Notes: generated from the sequence alone by a model not told the origin. A stretch of DNA of 64,000 nucleotides from Betaproteobacteria bacterium (GCA_009919175.1 RGCL01000001.1:47772-111771), one strand, 5' to 3'. Shown: positions 25,574 through 34,756, numbered from the stretch's first letter. Made by a program: numbers and translations.

Positions 25574-26158
25574 ATGGCAACCGCAGCCCCAGAAGCAACC
25601 GAAGGCAATGACGAAGCCCCCAAAAAGAAAAAGCCGATCCTCTTGATCGCAGGCGTCGCCGTTGGCGTCATCGTTTTACTCGTTGGCGTGGTGTTTGGCA
25701 CTTTGTTCTTCTCAGGCTACTTCGAGAAGAAAGCCGAAATGGCCGCCATGGAAAAGCTCGATGAGCTCGAAGCGGCAGCCACCAAAGCCCGCGACGAAGC
25801 GCCGGTGAAGATCAAGAAAGAAGCGCCCGAGGAAACTCGCTTCGAGAAGAACTACATGCAAATGGACAAGGAGTTGATGACCAACATCACCGGCTCCAAG
25901 AAAGTGATGGTCGTTCAAGTGGCCCTCATGACCCATTACGACCAGCGCGTGTTCGACAACGTCAAAAAGCATGACTTCGCCATCCGCTCGTCCATGCTCG
26001 ATGTCTTGCGTCAAACCACCGAAGCCGAGCTCGCACGCTCGGACTTTCGCAAGAACCTGGCCGAAAAACTCAAGGTCGTCATGAACGAAGTGCTCGAGAA
26101 AAACGAGGATTTCGGTGGCATTGAAGACGTCTTCTTCACCTCCTTTGTGGTGCAGTGA
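25574..26158 (+). CDS. fliL: Flagellar basal-body-associated protein FliL
   Basis: FliL is a single-span inner-membrane protein around the stators that supports torque. The 194-residue protein has a short Lys-rich cytosolic tail, one membrane helix (about 21-47) and a periplasmic FliL domain (KVMVVQVALMTHYDQRVFDN ... ending DVFFTSFVVQ). A GAAGGAG ribosome site precedes the ATG. It is located between fliK and fliM. Confidence 0.93.
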   Translation: MATAAPEATEGNDEAPKKKKPILLIAGVAVGVIVLLVGVVFGTLFFSGYFEKKAEMAAMEKLDELEAAATKARDEAPVKIKKEAPEETRFEKNYMQMDKELMTNITGSKKVMVVQVALMTHYDQRVFDNVKKHDFAIRSSMLDVLRQTTEAELARSDFRKNLAEKLKVVMNEVLEKNEDFGGIEDVFFTSFVVQ

Positions 26159-26160
26159 CC

Positions 26161-27156
26161 ATGACCACCGCGACCGGATTGCTCACCCCTGAGGAGATCT
26201 CGGCCTTGACCGAGGCCGTCAAGGACGGGAGCATTGAAACCGATACCGGCTTCAACACCAAGTTGAAGGTGCGCAAGCACGACCTCGCCAGCGAGAACTC
26301 CAGCCTTGGCGTGAACGTGTCGTCCATCGACATGATCAACGAGCGCTTCATCCGCATGTTCCGTCTGGGCTTGCTTGAAGTGCTGCGCACCACCCCGCGC
26401 GTGAACCCCACGCGCGTGCAAATCACCAAATTTGGCGATTACCTCAAGACCCTCAAAGCGCCTTTGTCGGTCAACACGGTGCGCATGAACCCGCTGCGGG
26501 GCTTTTCGGTGGTCATCATCGATCCCAACGTGGTGTTCAGCTCACTCGACAGTTTTTTTGGTGGCTATGGCAAGGGCGTGGGTGAGCTGCCACCCGGCCG
26601 GTTGTTCACGCCCACCGAATCGCGCATCATCTCCATCATCCTCGAAGTGTTCTTTCGTTCACTCAAGGATGCATGGTCGCCCGTCATGGACATCGATTGC
26701 GAGCATGTCAGCTCGGAAATCAATCCCCATTTCGCGCAAATTGCCGACGAAGGCGATCTGGTGGTGCTCAGCCGCTTTGAGTCCGATGGGGTCAGCGGCG
26801 CCAAAGGCTTCATCGATCTGGTCTATCCCTACGCCACGCTCAAACCTTTGCGCGAGCTCCTGCGCAACCGCGTGCAAACGGGAGACGGCAACGAGGAATC
26901 CGACAAAGTCTGGCGCGAAGACCTGGCCATTGCCGTGGGCGACGCCCTCATCGACATCAAGGTGGACATGGGTCATGTCAAAACCACCCTGCACCACCTT
27001 CGCACCATGAAAGAGGGCGACTTGCTCTTCTTCAAAAAACCCGAGCTCGCGCAACTGCAGGCTCAAGGCGTTCCAGCATTTGGCGTCACCGTTGGCAACC
27101 GGGGTTCCAGCGTGGCCGTGCGCGTCGAAAAACAACTTGTCCCGGGTCACATCTGA
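26161..27156 (+). CDS. fliM: Flagellar motor switch protein FliM
   Basis: FliM is the C-ring component that binds CheY-P. The 331-residue protein starts with LLTPEEISALTEAV, equivalent to the CheY-binding LSQ(D/E)EIDALL motif. A CheC-like middle domain follows (GGYGKGVGELPPGRLFTPTE), then a SpoA-like C-terminal domain. The ATG at 26161 follows the fliL stop by two bases; a GTG at 26155 would overlap it and is less likely. Confidence 0.95.
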   Translation: MTTATGLLTPEEISALTEAVKDGSIETDTGFNTKLKVRKHDLASENSSLGVNVSSIDMINERFIRMFRLGLLEVLRTTPRVNPTRVQITKFGDYLKTLKAPLSVNTVRMNPLRGFSVVIIDPNVVFSSLDSFFGGYGKGVGELPPGRLFTPTESRIISIILEVFFRSLKDAWSPVMDIDCEHVSSEINPHFAQIADEGDLVVLSRFESDGVSGAKGFIDLVYPYATLKPLRELLRNRVQTGDGNEESDKVWREDLAIAVGDALIDIKVDMGHVKTTLHHLRTMKEGDLLFFKKPELAQLQAQGVPAFGVTVGNRGSSVAVRVEKQLVPGHI

Positions 27157-27167
27157 AAGGTTGAACC

Positions 27168-27590
27168 ATGTCCGAAGAAACACAAGACGTCCAAAAAGAC
27201 GAAGCCGCTGCAGCCGATGCCGCAGCTGAGGCTCAGCCCGTTGCCCTGGCCACGGAACAAGCCCATGCCACGGTTGGCGAGGATTTAGACCCGCTGCCCA
27301 CGGCCAGGGATTTCGAGGAAAGCTCGCCCAACAACATCAACCCCGAGGTGTTGAAGAACATCACGGTGAATTTGTCGATTGAAGTGGGCCGCACCCAAAT
27401 CAAGATCAAAGACCTCATGCGCCTGACCCAGGGCAGCGTGGTCGAACTCGATCGCATTGCAGGTGAACCGCTTGACCTGCTGGTCAACAACACCGTGGTT
27501 GCCCAGGGTGAAGTGGTGCTGGTCAACGATCGTTATGGCATTCGCCTCACCCGCGTGGTGCCGTCGACCGAACGACTCAAGTCGCTGTGA
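27168..27590 (+). CDS. fliN: Flagellar motor switch protein FliN
   Basis: FliN forms the base of the C ring together with FliM. The 140-residue protein has an acidic/Ala-rich tail of about 55 residues and a SpoA domain (VNLSIEVGRTQIKIKDLMRL, GSVVELDRIAGEPLDLLVNN, VNDRYGIRLTRVV). It starts 11 bases after fliM with AAAGG as a ribosome site. In most flagellar operons fliOPQR follow, but here a terminator closes the cluster. Confidence 0.95.
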   Translation: MSEETQDVQKDEAAAADAAAEAQPVALATEQAHATVGEDLDPLPTARDFEESSPNNINPEVLKNITVNLSIEVGRTQIKIKDLMRLTQGSVVELDRIAGEPLDLLVNNTVVAQGEVVLVNDRYGIRLTRVVPSTERLKSL

Positions 27591-27639
27591 TCAGCGCCGA
27601 TTCCTGTAGCTGAAGTAACACTCTCCAAGTGTGCACCTC

Positions 27640-27670
27640 GCCGAGGGCCAAACGCCCTCGGCTTTTTTTT
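27640..27670 (+). terminator. Strong rho-independent terminator after fliN
   Basis: A 9-bp perfect stem GCCGAGGGC / GCCCTCGGC with loop CAAAC is followed by eight T residues, 50 bases after the fliN stop. It marks the end of the flagellar island. Confidence 0.9.
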
Positions 27671-27682
27671 GACCCGGTTATC

Positions 27683-28075
27683 ATGATCCGCATGAATACA
27701 TTCACCCGCGTCGAACTCTTCACCGATACCGATGGTGTGGCCCGATTTCGCACCAACGATATTGCCCTTGACCAAGGCACCGAGGCCGCCAGGCTCTCTG
27801 CCCTCATGAGCAGTGGTGGCTTGCAGCTGCGCCAAAGCCCGGTGGGTTTTCGCAGCGTGTTTCATGTCACCACCACACCACAGTGGGTCTTCATCCTTCA
27901 AGGGCAAATGGAGATTGGCTTGCGAGACGGCAGCTCCAGGGTCTTCTCGCCTGGCGAACACTTTTTCTCTAACGACGTCCTGCCCGAAGGCGAGGAATTT
28001 AATCCTCAAGTTCACGGGCATTGGAGCCGACAAGTTGGGGACCAAGCTCTGATCACGGCCTTCGTGCGCGCCTGA
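27683..28075 (+). CDS. Small cupin-fold protein, function unknown
   Basis: A protein of about 130 residues consisting of a single cupin-like beta barrel: FHVTTTPQWVFILQGQMEIG and FSPGEHFFSNDVLPEGEEFN fit the two cupin half-motifs (the second has GEH but few of the usual His ligands). No substrate can be inferred. The start may be ATG 27683 or 27692; no strong ribosome site precedes either. The gene is alone between the fliN terminator and the carbonic anhydrase gene, with a weak hairpin just after its stop. Confidence 0.7.
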   Translation: MIRMNTFTRVELFTDTDGVARFRTNDIALDQGTEAARLSALMSSGGLQLRQSPVGFRSVFHVTTTPQWVFILQGQMEIGLRDGSSRVFSPGEHFFSNDVLPEGEEFNPQVHGHWSRQVGDQALITAFVRA

Positions 28076-28084
28076 GGGCGACAT

Positions 28085-28099
28085 CCAGGCAGAGCCTGG
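28085..28099 (+). terminator. Possible terminator hairpin after the cupin gene
   Basis: CCAGGC-AGA-GCCTGG forms a 6-bp stem 9 bases after the cupin stop codon. A run of five T residues starts about nine bases after the stem, further than in a canonical terminator, so this is a weak call. Confidence 0.35.
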
Positions 28100-28175
28100 C
28101 TTGAAACTTTTTGCTTGTTGACCTTAAGGTTTGCGGGCATTCTTCCGATTCTTGATGAATCCCAGGTGAGGTCTT

Positions 28176-29375
28176 ATGAAAAAGTATCTGCGAATCATCC
28201 TTGAAGTCCTGCTCGGACTTTTGTTTGTTGTGGCAAGCGTGCTGGCCTATGTGAATTGGTCAGGCAAACGACATGCCGTTGTTGAAGTCAGCAGCGTCTC
28301 CCAGGAAATGGAAGAGCTGGACAAGGACCTCAAAGACGCCGAGGAGGAAGTCAAACACCTCAAAGGCGAAATGGATGCCCTGCAACCCCGCGTGTTCCAG
28401 CTCGATGCCGTCAAAGCTGCGCTCTCAGGTGGCCAAGTCCTCCAAGACATGGAAACCCTCTACAAGGGCGGCAAGATTGAAATGACCGCCGAGCGCCAGG
28501 CTGGCATTGGCGCACTGCGCATGCTTGCGATTGGCGCAGATGACCCCAACACCGTGGCCGCGTTCAACAAGGCGCTGGAAATGGCGCAGTGGAAGAACCG
28601 CCTTGACACCGTGTGCGCCGCGCAAAACGCCTTGGCCGCTGCAGGTCAAAAAATCGAGGTGCTCTCGGAGTGCCGCAACATCTCCACCGCCAAACCCAAG
28701 GAAGCGGCCAAACATGATTTCCACTGGGGCTACGAAGGCAAGGAAGGCCCTGAACATTGGGGATCCCATTTCCCGGTGTGCGGCAACGGCAAAAAACAGT
28801 CCCCGCTCAACATCGTTGCACCCTTTGAGAAGTCCAAGGCCAAGCTGACCGTGAACTACAAGATGGGTCCGCTCAAGATGCTCAACAACGGCCACACCAT
28901 TCAGGTCAACATCCCGCCGGGCAGCACCATGAGCGTCAACGGCACCGCGTATGACTTGCTCCAGTTTCACTTCCATCGCCCCAGCGAGGAGCAAATCAAC
29001 GGTGACTACTCGGCCATGGTGGCGCACTTTGTTCACAAGAGCAAAGAGGGTCAACTCGCTGTGATTGGTGTGCTGTTGCAGTACGGCAAGGAAAACCCCG
29101 CCATCAAGACGCTGTGGGCCAACCTGCCTCCGAAAGAAAACGAAGAGTACGCCCCCGACAAGATCGCCTTTGATCCGGCCAGCCTGCTGCCCAAGGACCT
29201 CGGCTTCTATCACTACGAGGGCTCGCTCACCACACCGCCGTGTACCGAAGGCGTGGACTTCTACATCCTCAAAACACCCAGCGAGGTGTCCAAGGATCAA
29301 GTGGGTCAGTTCCCCTACAAGATGAACGCCCGCCCGGTCCAGCCGCTCAACGGTCGCAAGATCTCCGAAAGCTGA
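28176..29375 (+). CDS. Membrane-anchored alpha-carbonic anhydrase with coiled-coil stalk
   Basis: Alpha-class carbonic anhydrases hydrate CO2 to bicarbonate with zinc held by three His. In this 399-residue protein the enzyme domain is about residues 180-399. Zinc ligands are His265 and His267 in QFHFHRPSE and His284 in AHFVH, proton-shuttle equivalent His240 in NNGHT, TTPPC at 352-356, and a probable disulfide pair Cys202/Cys356. Ahead of it are an N-terminal membrane helix (about 5-27), a Glu/Lys heptad-rich coiled coil (about 37-75) and an alpha-helical region (75-170) of unknown function. The disulfide and topology put the enzyme in the periplasm. An AGGTGAGG ribosome site precedes the ATG. 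Confidence 0.9.
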   Translation: MKKYLRIILEVLLGLLFVVASVLAYVNWSGKRHAVVEVSSVSQEMEELDKDLKDAEEEVKHLKGEMDALQPRVFQLDAVKAALSGGQVLQDMETLYKGGKIEMTAERQAGIGALRMLAIGADDPNTVAAFNKALEMAQWKNRLDTVCAAQNALAAAGQKIEVLSECRNISTAKPKEAAKHDFHWGYEGKEGPEHWGSHFPVCGNGKKQSPLNIVAPFEKSKAKLTVNYKMGPLKMLNNGHTIQVNIPPGSTMSVNGTAYDLLQFHFHRPSEEQINGDYSAMVAHFVHKSKEGQLAVIGVLLQYGKENPAIKTLWANLPPKENEEYAPDKIAFDPASLLPKDLGFYHYEGSLTTPPCTEGVDFYILKTPSEVSKDQVGQFPYKMNARPVQPLNGRKISES

Positions 29376-29402
29376 TCAGCCCCAGGCCTTGCGCCCCACA
29401 AC

Positions 29403-29433
29403 ACACCCCAGCCTGCGCTGGGGTGTTTTTTTT
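29403..29433 (+). terminator. Strong rho-independent terminator after the carbonic anhydrase gene
   Basis: A perfect 10-bp stem ACACCCCAGC / GCTGGGGTGT with loop CTGC is followed by a run of eight T, 28 bases after the stop codon. Confidence 0.92.
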
Positions 29434-29488
29434 GGTGAACCCAAGAGCATGGGAGAATCCCGTCTTTCTTTGCCTCTGGATCTACACC

Positions 29489-30820
29489 ATGTCTCGCAAA
29501 GTCTTCATCAAAACCTTTGGCTGCCAGATGAACGAGTACGACTCGGACAAGATGGGCGATGTGCTCGCAGCAGCCGAAGGCTACGAAGCCACCACCAACC
29601 CCGATGAGGCCGACCTCATCGTCTTCAACACCTGCTCGGTGCGCGAAAAAGCCCAGGAAAAAGTTTTTTCAGATCTGGGTCGCGTCAAACACCTCAAGAA
29701 AAAAGGCGTGCAAATCGCCGTCGGCGGCTGCGTGGCCAGCCAAGAGGGCGCCGCCATTGTCGAGCGCGCGCCCTACGTCGATGTGGTGTTTGGTCCGCAG
29801 ACCCTGCATCGCCTGCCCGAGCTGCTGCAACAAAGCCGCCGCTCGCAACGCGCTCAGGTGGACATCAACTTCCCCGAGATCGAAAAATTCGATCACCTGC
29901 CCGCGCCCAAAGCCAGCGGCGGTTCGGCCTTTGTGTCCATCATGGAAGGCTGCTCCAAATACTGCAGCTACTGTGTGGTGCCCTACACCCGCGGCGAAGA
30001 GGTCAACCGCCCGCTCGAAGATGTCCTCACCGAGGTGGCCAGCCTCGTGAGCCAAGGGGTCAAGGAAATCAACCTGCTGGGGCAAAACGTCAACGCTTAC
30101 CGCGACCCCACCGCCACTGACCCTCAGCACGGCGACTTTGCCTGGCTGCTCGAATGCGTGGCGGCCATTCCCGGCGTGGAGCGGCTGCGCTACACCACCA
30201 GCCACCCCAATGAATTCACACCGCGACTCATCGAGGCCTATGCGCGGGTGCCGCAACTGGTGAGCCATTTGCACCTGCCCGTCCAGCATGGCAGCGACCG
30301 CATCCTCATGGCCATGAAGCGTGGCTACACCGCCTTGCAGTACAAGAGCATCATCCGCAAGCTGCGCGCCATTCGCCCTGACCTGTCACTCAGCTCGGAC
30401 TTCATCGTGGGCTTTCCAGGCGAGACCGAGGCCGACTTCGATCAACTCATGCGCCTCATTGACGATGTGAAGTTCGATGCCTCCTTCAGCTTCATCTTCA
30501 GCCCTCGCCCCGGCACACCCGCTGCCAACCTGGCCGACGACACCCCGCACGAGGTCAAGCTCAAGCGGCTGCAAACCCTGCAAGCCACCATTGAAGAAGA
30601 AGTGCAGCGCATCTCGGCCAGCCGCGTGGGCACGGTGCAGCGCATCCTGGTCGAAGGCCCCGCACGCAAGAATGCCGATACCGAGTGGATGGGACGCACT
30701 GCGTGCAACCGCATTGTGAACTTTGCGGTCGGGCCACAGCCCCAGCGATTCGCGGGACAGATGATCAACGTACGCATCACCCAAGCCCTGCCCCATTCGC
30801 TCAGAGGCGAGCTGATTTAA
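29489..30820 (+). CDS. miaB: tRNA-2-methylthio-N6-dimethylallyladenosine synthase MiaB
   Basis: MiaB is a radical-SAM methylthiotransferase that converts i6A37 to ms2i6A37 in tRNAs reading UNN codons. The 443-residue protein has the N-terminal UPF0004 cluster cysteines Cys12, Cys49 and Cys81, the radical-SAM CxxxCxxC at Cys155/159/162 (GCSKYCSYC), and a C-terminal TRAM domain (about 375-440). The ATG at 29489 gives the family N-terminus ([20 protein letters not shown]). The long in-frame region upstream is not conserved sequence. Confidence 0.96.
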   Translation: MSRKVFIKTFGCQMNEYDSDKMGDVLAAAEGYEATTNPDEADLIVFNTCSVREKAQEKVFSDLGRVKHLKKKGVQIAVGGCVASQEGAAIVERAPYVDVVFGPQTLHRLPELLQQSRRSQRAQVDINFPEIEKFDHLPAPKASGGSAFVSIMEGCSKYCSYCVVPYTRGEEVNRPLEDVLTEVASLVSQGVKEINLLGQNVNAYRDPTATDPQHGDFAWLLECVAAIPGVERLRYTTSHPNEFTPRLIEAYARVPQLVSHLHLPVQHGSDRILMAMKRGYTALQYKSIIRKLRAIRPDLSLSSDFIVGFPGETEADFDQLMRLIDDVKFDASFSFIFSPRPGTPAANLADDTPHEVKLKRLQTLQATIEEEVQRISASRVGTVQRILVEGPARKNADTEWMGRTACNRIVNFAVGPQPQRFAGQMINVRITQALPHSLRGELI

Positions 30821-30822
30821 TT

Positions 30823-30851
30823 GGGGTCAGATTACATTTTTTCCTGACCCC
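30823..30851 (+). repeat. REP-like palindrome 1 downstream of miaB
   Basis: GGGGTCAG and CTGACCCC (8-bp arms) enclose a T-rich 13-base loop containing ATTACATTTT. It is followed by five T, so it may also act as the miaB terminator. It shares the GGGGTCAG(A)..ACATTT pattern with the next element. Confidence 0.75.
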
Positions 30852-30864
30852 TTTTTGATCAGTT

Positions 30865-30908
30865 GGGGTCAGAGCACATTTCCCTTCGGGAAATGATGAT
30901 CTGACCCC
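30865..30908 (+). repeat. REP-like palindrome 2 downstream of miaB
   Basis: GGGGTCAGA and TCTGACCCC arms enclose an inner hairpin (ATTTCCC-TTC-GGGAAAT). Elements with GGGGTCAGAGCACATTTCCC-like sequence are widespread in proteobacterial genomes, often near REP-associated tyrosine transposases; none is encoded here. Confidence 0.75.
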
Positions 30909-30914
30909 AATGTT

Positions 30915-31898
30915 TCATAAGGTCATGATGGTGCAGCCCGTGGTTTTGCGGGCTTCGAGGTCGCGGTGGGCTTGCTGGACTTGATCGAGGGGGTAGGTCT
31001 GATCGATGGGGATCTTCACCGCGCCGCTGAGCACCACGTTGAAGAGTTCGTCGGCCAGTGCCTGCGACGACTCGCGCGTGGCCAGGTGGGTGAACAGGGT
31101 GCAGCGGGTCACATAGAGTGAGCCTTTGGGGCCAAGAATGCCAGGCGAGAACGGCGGCACGGGACCGGAGGCGTTGCCAAAGCTGGCCATGAGGCCAAAG
31201 GGCTGCAAGCAGTCCAGCGATTTGTCCCAGGTGTCTTTGCCCACGGAGTCATACACCACCTTCACGCCTTTACCGCCCGTGATGTCCTTGACCCGCACGA
31301 GGAAGTCTTCCTTGCTGTAGTTGATGACGTGGGCAGCCCCATATTGTTTGGCCAGCTCGCACTTGGCATCACTGCCTGCGGTGCCAATCAACTGCAAGCC
31401 CAGGGCCTTGGCCCATTGGCATGCAATGAGGCCAACCCCACCGGCTGCGGCATGGAAGAGCACGTGATCGCCCTTTTGCAAACCCGCCACGGGCAAGGTG
31501 CGCTTGAGCAAGTAACCCGCGGTCATGCCCTTGAGCATCATGGCCGCGCCGGTTTCAAAAGAAATGCCATCGGGCAATTTGCACACGGTCTTGGCGGGCA
31601 TCACACGCGCCTCGCTGTAGCTGCCCGGCGGGTTGCTGGCATAGGCCGCACGGTCACCCACTTTGAGGTGGGTCACGCCTTCGCCCACGGCTTCGATCAC
31701 ACCCGAGGCTTCCATGCCCAGCTTGAGCGGCATGGGGAAGGGGTACAGGCCGCTGCGCTGATAAACATCGATGTAGTTCAAGCCAATCGCTTTGTGGCGA
31801 ATGCGGATTTCACCAGGACCCGGTTGGCCGACTTCGACGTCCACCAATTTCATGTTTTCGGGGCCACCGGCTTGATCGATGACAACGGCTTTGCTCAT
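30915..31898 (-). CDS. NADPH:quinone oxidoreductase (zeta-crystallin type)
   Basis: Medium-chain dehydrogenase/reductase of the QOR family, reducing quinones with NADPH; zinc ligands of alcohol dehydrogenases are absent. The 327-residue protein has IRHKAIGLNYIDVYQRSGLY and LGMEASGVIEAVGEGVTHLK at the N-terminus. The nucleotide-binding motif HAAAGGVGLIACQWAKALG lies near residue 150. An AGGAGAAC ribosome site precedes the ATG. It is monocistronic and convergent with miaB across the REP-like elements. Confidence 0.9.
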   Translation of the reverse strand: MSKAVVIDQAGGPENMKLVDVEVGQPGPGEIRIRHKAIGLNYIDVYQRSGLYPFPMPLKLGMEASGVIEAVGEGVTHLKVGDRAAYASNPPGSYSEARVMPAKTVCKLPDGISFETGAAMMLKGMTAGYLLKRTLPVAGLQKGDHVLFHAAAGGVGLIACQWAKALGLQLIGTAGSDAKCELAKQYGAAHVINYSKEDFLVRVKDITGGKGVKVVYDSVGKDTWDKSLDCLQPFGLMASFGNASGPVPPFSPGILGPKGSLYVTRCTLFTHLATRESSQALADELFNVVLSGAVKIPIDQTYPLDQVQQAHRDLEARKTTGCTIMTL

Positions 31899-32005
31899 GT
31901 GAGTTCTCCTTGTTGGTCTGTTGGCTTTGATGCTGCCACAAATCGATTTCCGTGGCTGTCACGGCCATTGCGGCGGGCAGCTCGGCTTGCGCTAGAGTGC
32001 ACGCC

Positions 32006-32932
32006 ATGACTGCTTCTGCCCCTGGTCTCTCACTCAAGACAGCCCTGCTGCTGGTTGTGCCCCCCCTGATGTGGGCTGGCAACGCGGTGGTGGGACGACT
32101 GGTGTATCCCTATGTGCCACCCCTGACGCTGAATTTTTTGCGATGGGTCGGCGCGTTCCTCCTGCTGCTGCCGCTGGCTCATGCGTTGCTGCGCGCGAAT
32201 CATCCCGTCTGGTCGCACTGGCGGCGTTATGCGCTGCTGGGTTTGCTGGGTGTGGGTTGCTACAACTCGTTTCAGTACCTGGCCTTGCACACCTCCTCCC
32301 CCATCAACGTCACCTTGGTGGCTTCAAGTGGCCCGGTGTTCATGCTGGCCATCGGGGCACTCTTTTTTGGTCAACGCATCCGCACCCAGCAACTCGCTGG
32401 GGCTGCGCTCTCGATCCTGGGCGTGTTGTTTGTGCTCTCGCGTGGCGAACCCAGCAGCTTGCTCAGCGTGCAATGGGTGATTGGTGACATCTATGTGCTG
32501 ATCGCCACCGCATGCTGGTCCTTTTACAGCTGGCTCTTGTCACAGGACAAAGATCCGCCGGGTCTGCGCAGCAATTGGGCGCACTTTCTGATGGCGCAGG
32601 TGATGTTTGGGCTGGGCTGGGGCGGCCTCTTCTCTGGCCTGGAATGGGGCTTCACACCGGCGCACATCGAATGGAATGCCACGGTCTGGCTGGCGCTGAT
32701 TTATGTGGCCATCGGTCCAGCCATCCTGGCCTACCGCTGCTGGGGCCTGGGCGTTCAGCAAGCCGGACCCAACGTCGCTGGTTTTTTTGCCAACCTCACC
32801 CCGCTCTTTGCTGCGCTGATCTCCACCGTGATGCTGGGCGACGCACCCAAGGCCTACCATGCCCTGGCGTTCACGCTGATCGTGGGTGGGATCTGGGTGT
32901 CGTCGCGCAAACCATCGATATCCCAGACCTGA
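32006..32932 (+). CDS. EamA/DMT-family transporter
   Basis: A 308-residue inner-membrane protein with ten predicted hydrophobic helices in two EamA repeats, for example LALIYVAIGPAILAYRCWGL and FFANLTPLFAALISTVMLGD in the second. The family exports amino acids, drugs or other small metabolites; the substrate cannot be told. The ATG at 32006 is used because the upstream in-frame part is not hydrophobic. It diverges from the qor gene. Confidence 0.85.
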   Translation: MTASAPGLSLKTALLLVVPPLMWAGNAVVGRLVYPYVPPLTLNFLRWVGAFLLLLPLAHALLRANHPVWSHWRRYALLGLLGVGCYNSFQYLALHTSSPINVTLVASSGPVFMLAIGALFFGQRIRTQQLAGAALSILGVLFVLSRGEPSSLLSVQWVIGDIYVLIATACWSFYSWLLSQDKDPPGLRSNWAHFLMAQVMFGLGWGGLFSGLEWGFTPAHIEWNATVWLALIYVAIGPAILAYRCWGLGVQQAGPNVAGFFANLTPLFAALISTVMLGDAPKAYHALAFTLIVGGIWVSSRKPSISQT

Positions 32933-32958
32933 ACTTCAGGCCTGGGTGAGTCACCCGC

Positions 32959-33753
32959 TCAATACGTCCCCGGATACGCCCCACCGTCGATCAGCAGGTT
33001 TTGCCCCGTGATGTAGGCCGCCTGCTGGCTGCACAGGTAAGCACAGGCCTCGCCAAATTCCTTGGGGTTGCCAAAGCGCCCTGCCGGGATGGTCTTGATG
33101 CGCGCGGCACGGATGTCGTCTTCGCTTTGCCCCGTCTTTTTGGCCGCGCCGGTGATGGTGGCACGAATGCGGTCGGTGTCAAAAGAGCCGGGCAGCAAGT
33201 TGTTGAGGGTCACGTTGCGCGCCACCAGCCTGGGGTTGCGCGCCACGCCCGCAACGAACCCCGTGAGGCCACTGCGTGCGCCATTCGATAGCCCAAGGAT
33301 GTCGATGGGCGCTTTGACCGAGCTGCTGGTGATGTTGACGATGCGGCCAAACCCACGCTCGGCCATGCCGTCGACGGTGGCCTTGATGAGCTCAATGGGG
33401 GTGAGCATGTTGGCGTCCACGGCCTTGATCCAGTCCTCACGCGCCCAGTCCCTGAAGTCACCCGGTGGCGGGCCACCGGCATTGGTCACCACGATGTCAA
33501 AGGCCTTGCCAGGTCCACCGGCCACTTGCCACACGGCTTGGCGGCCTTCGGGGGTGGTGATGTCCTGGGCCACGGTTAGCACGGTGGTGCCGTGCGCGCG
33601 CAGCGCTTGCGCGGCCTCTTCAAGCACGTCAGCGCGCCGCGCGACGATGACCAGATGACAGCCCTCGCTGGCCAGTGCCTGCGCACAGCCCAAGCCCAAG
33701 CCCTTGCTCGCACCCCCCACCAGCGCCCATTTGCCTTTGAGTCCAAAGTCCAT
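32959..33753 (-). CDS. SDR-family protein lacking the canonical YxxxK motif
   Basis: A 264-residue short-chain dehydrogenase-like protein with a Rossmann start (GGASKGLGLGCAQALASEG), NAGGPP in place of NNAG, and an INITSSS-type Ser position. Where Tyr-x-x-x-Lys is expected, the sequence reads LGLSNGARSGLTG, so Tyr is replaced by Ser and Lys by Arg. Proteins like this occur in a BKR-like SDR subgroup; the reaction is unknown. The start at 33753 has AGGAGG 8 bases upstream. It overlaps closely with the preceding exporter gene (stop two bases before the start), suggesting translational coupling. Confidence 0.85.
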   Translation of the reverse strand: MDFGLKGKWALVGGASKGLGLGCAQALASEGCHLVIVARRADVLEEAAQALRAHGTTVLTVAQDITTPEGRQAVWQVAGGPGKAFDIVVTNAGGPPPGDFRDWAREDWIKAVDANMLTPIELIKATVDGMAERGFGRIVNITSSSVKAPIDILGLSNGARSGLTGFVAGVARNPRLVARNVTLNNLLPGSFDTDRIRATITGAAKKTGQSEDDIRAARIKTIPAGRFGNPKEFGEACAYLCSQQAAYITGQNLLIDGGAYPGTY

Positions 33754-33754
33754 T

Positions 33755-34684
33755 TCACTTTCCTCCTGATCGAGACACCATGTACACCCCACTGAGCACC
33801 AGCAGGGTTCCCAAAATCACCCATTGATTGAACGGCTCATCGAGCACCAGCACACCCAGCGCCAAGGTGGCCATGGGGCCAACCATGCCGGCCTGCGCGG
33901 CCAGCCCTGCACCAATGCGCTCGACGGCCATCATGACCATGAGCACCGGGGCCACGGTGCAGACCACGGCATTGGCCAGCGACAAGCCCCACACGGGCGC
34001 GGGGATGTCGGCCAGGGACATGGGTTGCATCACCAGGTACTGGATCACGCTCATGAGGCAGGCAAAGCTCGAGGCCATGCCCACCAGACGCATGGAGCCC
34101 AGGCGCTTGACCAAACGGCCGCTGAAGATGAGGTAGAGCGCATAGGCCAGGGCACTGAGGAACACCAGCACCACACCCAGCACCACATGCGCGCCTTCGA
34201 GTCGCGCCTCGTGACCAAAGACCACCAGCACGCCCACATAACTCAGCCCCATGGCCAGCATGCGCTGGAGCGTCACCTGCTGGCGATACATCAGCCAGCT
34301 CAGGATCATGACCAGGGTGGGGTTGAGGTAGAGGATGAGCCGCTCCAGCGATGCGGTGATGAATTGCAAGCCCAGGAAATCCAGGTAGCTCGCCAGGTAG
34401 TAGCCCAAAAAACCCAGGCCGACGCAGGCTGCGAGGTCGCTGCGGGTGAGGGGGTTTTCGCGGGCTTGCGCGCCCCGGCTCGCCCACCACACCATGGCCA
34501 AAAAAAACGGCAGCGCCAAGCTCATGCGCAGCATGATGAGCGTGGCCGGGTCCACGCCATAGCGATAAATGATCTTGACCAAAATGGCCTTGCCGCTGAA
34601 GGCCATCGCCCCCAAAAGGGCCAGCCACAAACCCAGGCGATGCGTGGCCTCAGTGGGGGATGGGAGCGTGGAAGCGTTGGACAT
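33755..34684 (-). CDS. EamA/DMT-family transporter (second copy)
   Basis: A 309-residue protein with ten hydrophobic helices, two EamA domains, and motifs such as GWLLALLG-like N-terminal LWLALLGAMAFSGKAILVKI and FNQWVILGTLLVLSGVYMVS at the end. Its stop codon is next to the start of the SDR gene, so both are probably one operon. The substrate is unknown; a product of the neighbouring reductase is conceivable but unsupported. Confidence 0.85.
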   Translation of the reverse strand: MSNASTLPSPTEATHRLGLWLALLGAMAFSGKAILVKIIYRYGVDPATLIMLRMSLALPFFLAMVWWASRGAQARENPLTRSDLAACVGLGFLGYYLASYLDFLGLQFITASLERLILYLNPTLVMILSWLMYRQQVTLQRMLAMGLSYVGVLVVFGHEARLEGAHVVLGVVLVFLSALAYALYLIFSGRLVKRLGSMRLVGMASSFACLMSVIQYLVMQPMSLADIPAPVWGLSLANAVVCTVAPVLMVMMAVERIGAGLAAQAGMVGPMATLALGVLVLDEPFNQWVILGTLLVLSGVYMVSRSGGK

Positions 34685-34756
34685 GCGCGAGGCTCTTCAA
34701 GGCGTCAAGGGTCGAGGCATTCTGGTGTGACAGGGAATGAAACTGTGTTTCAAGGA

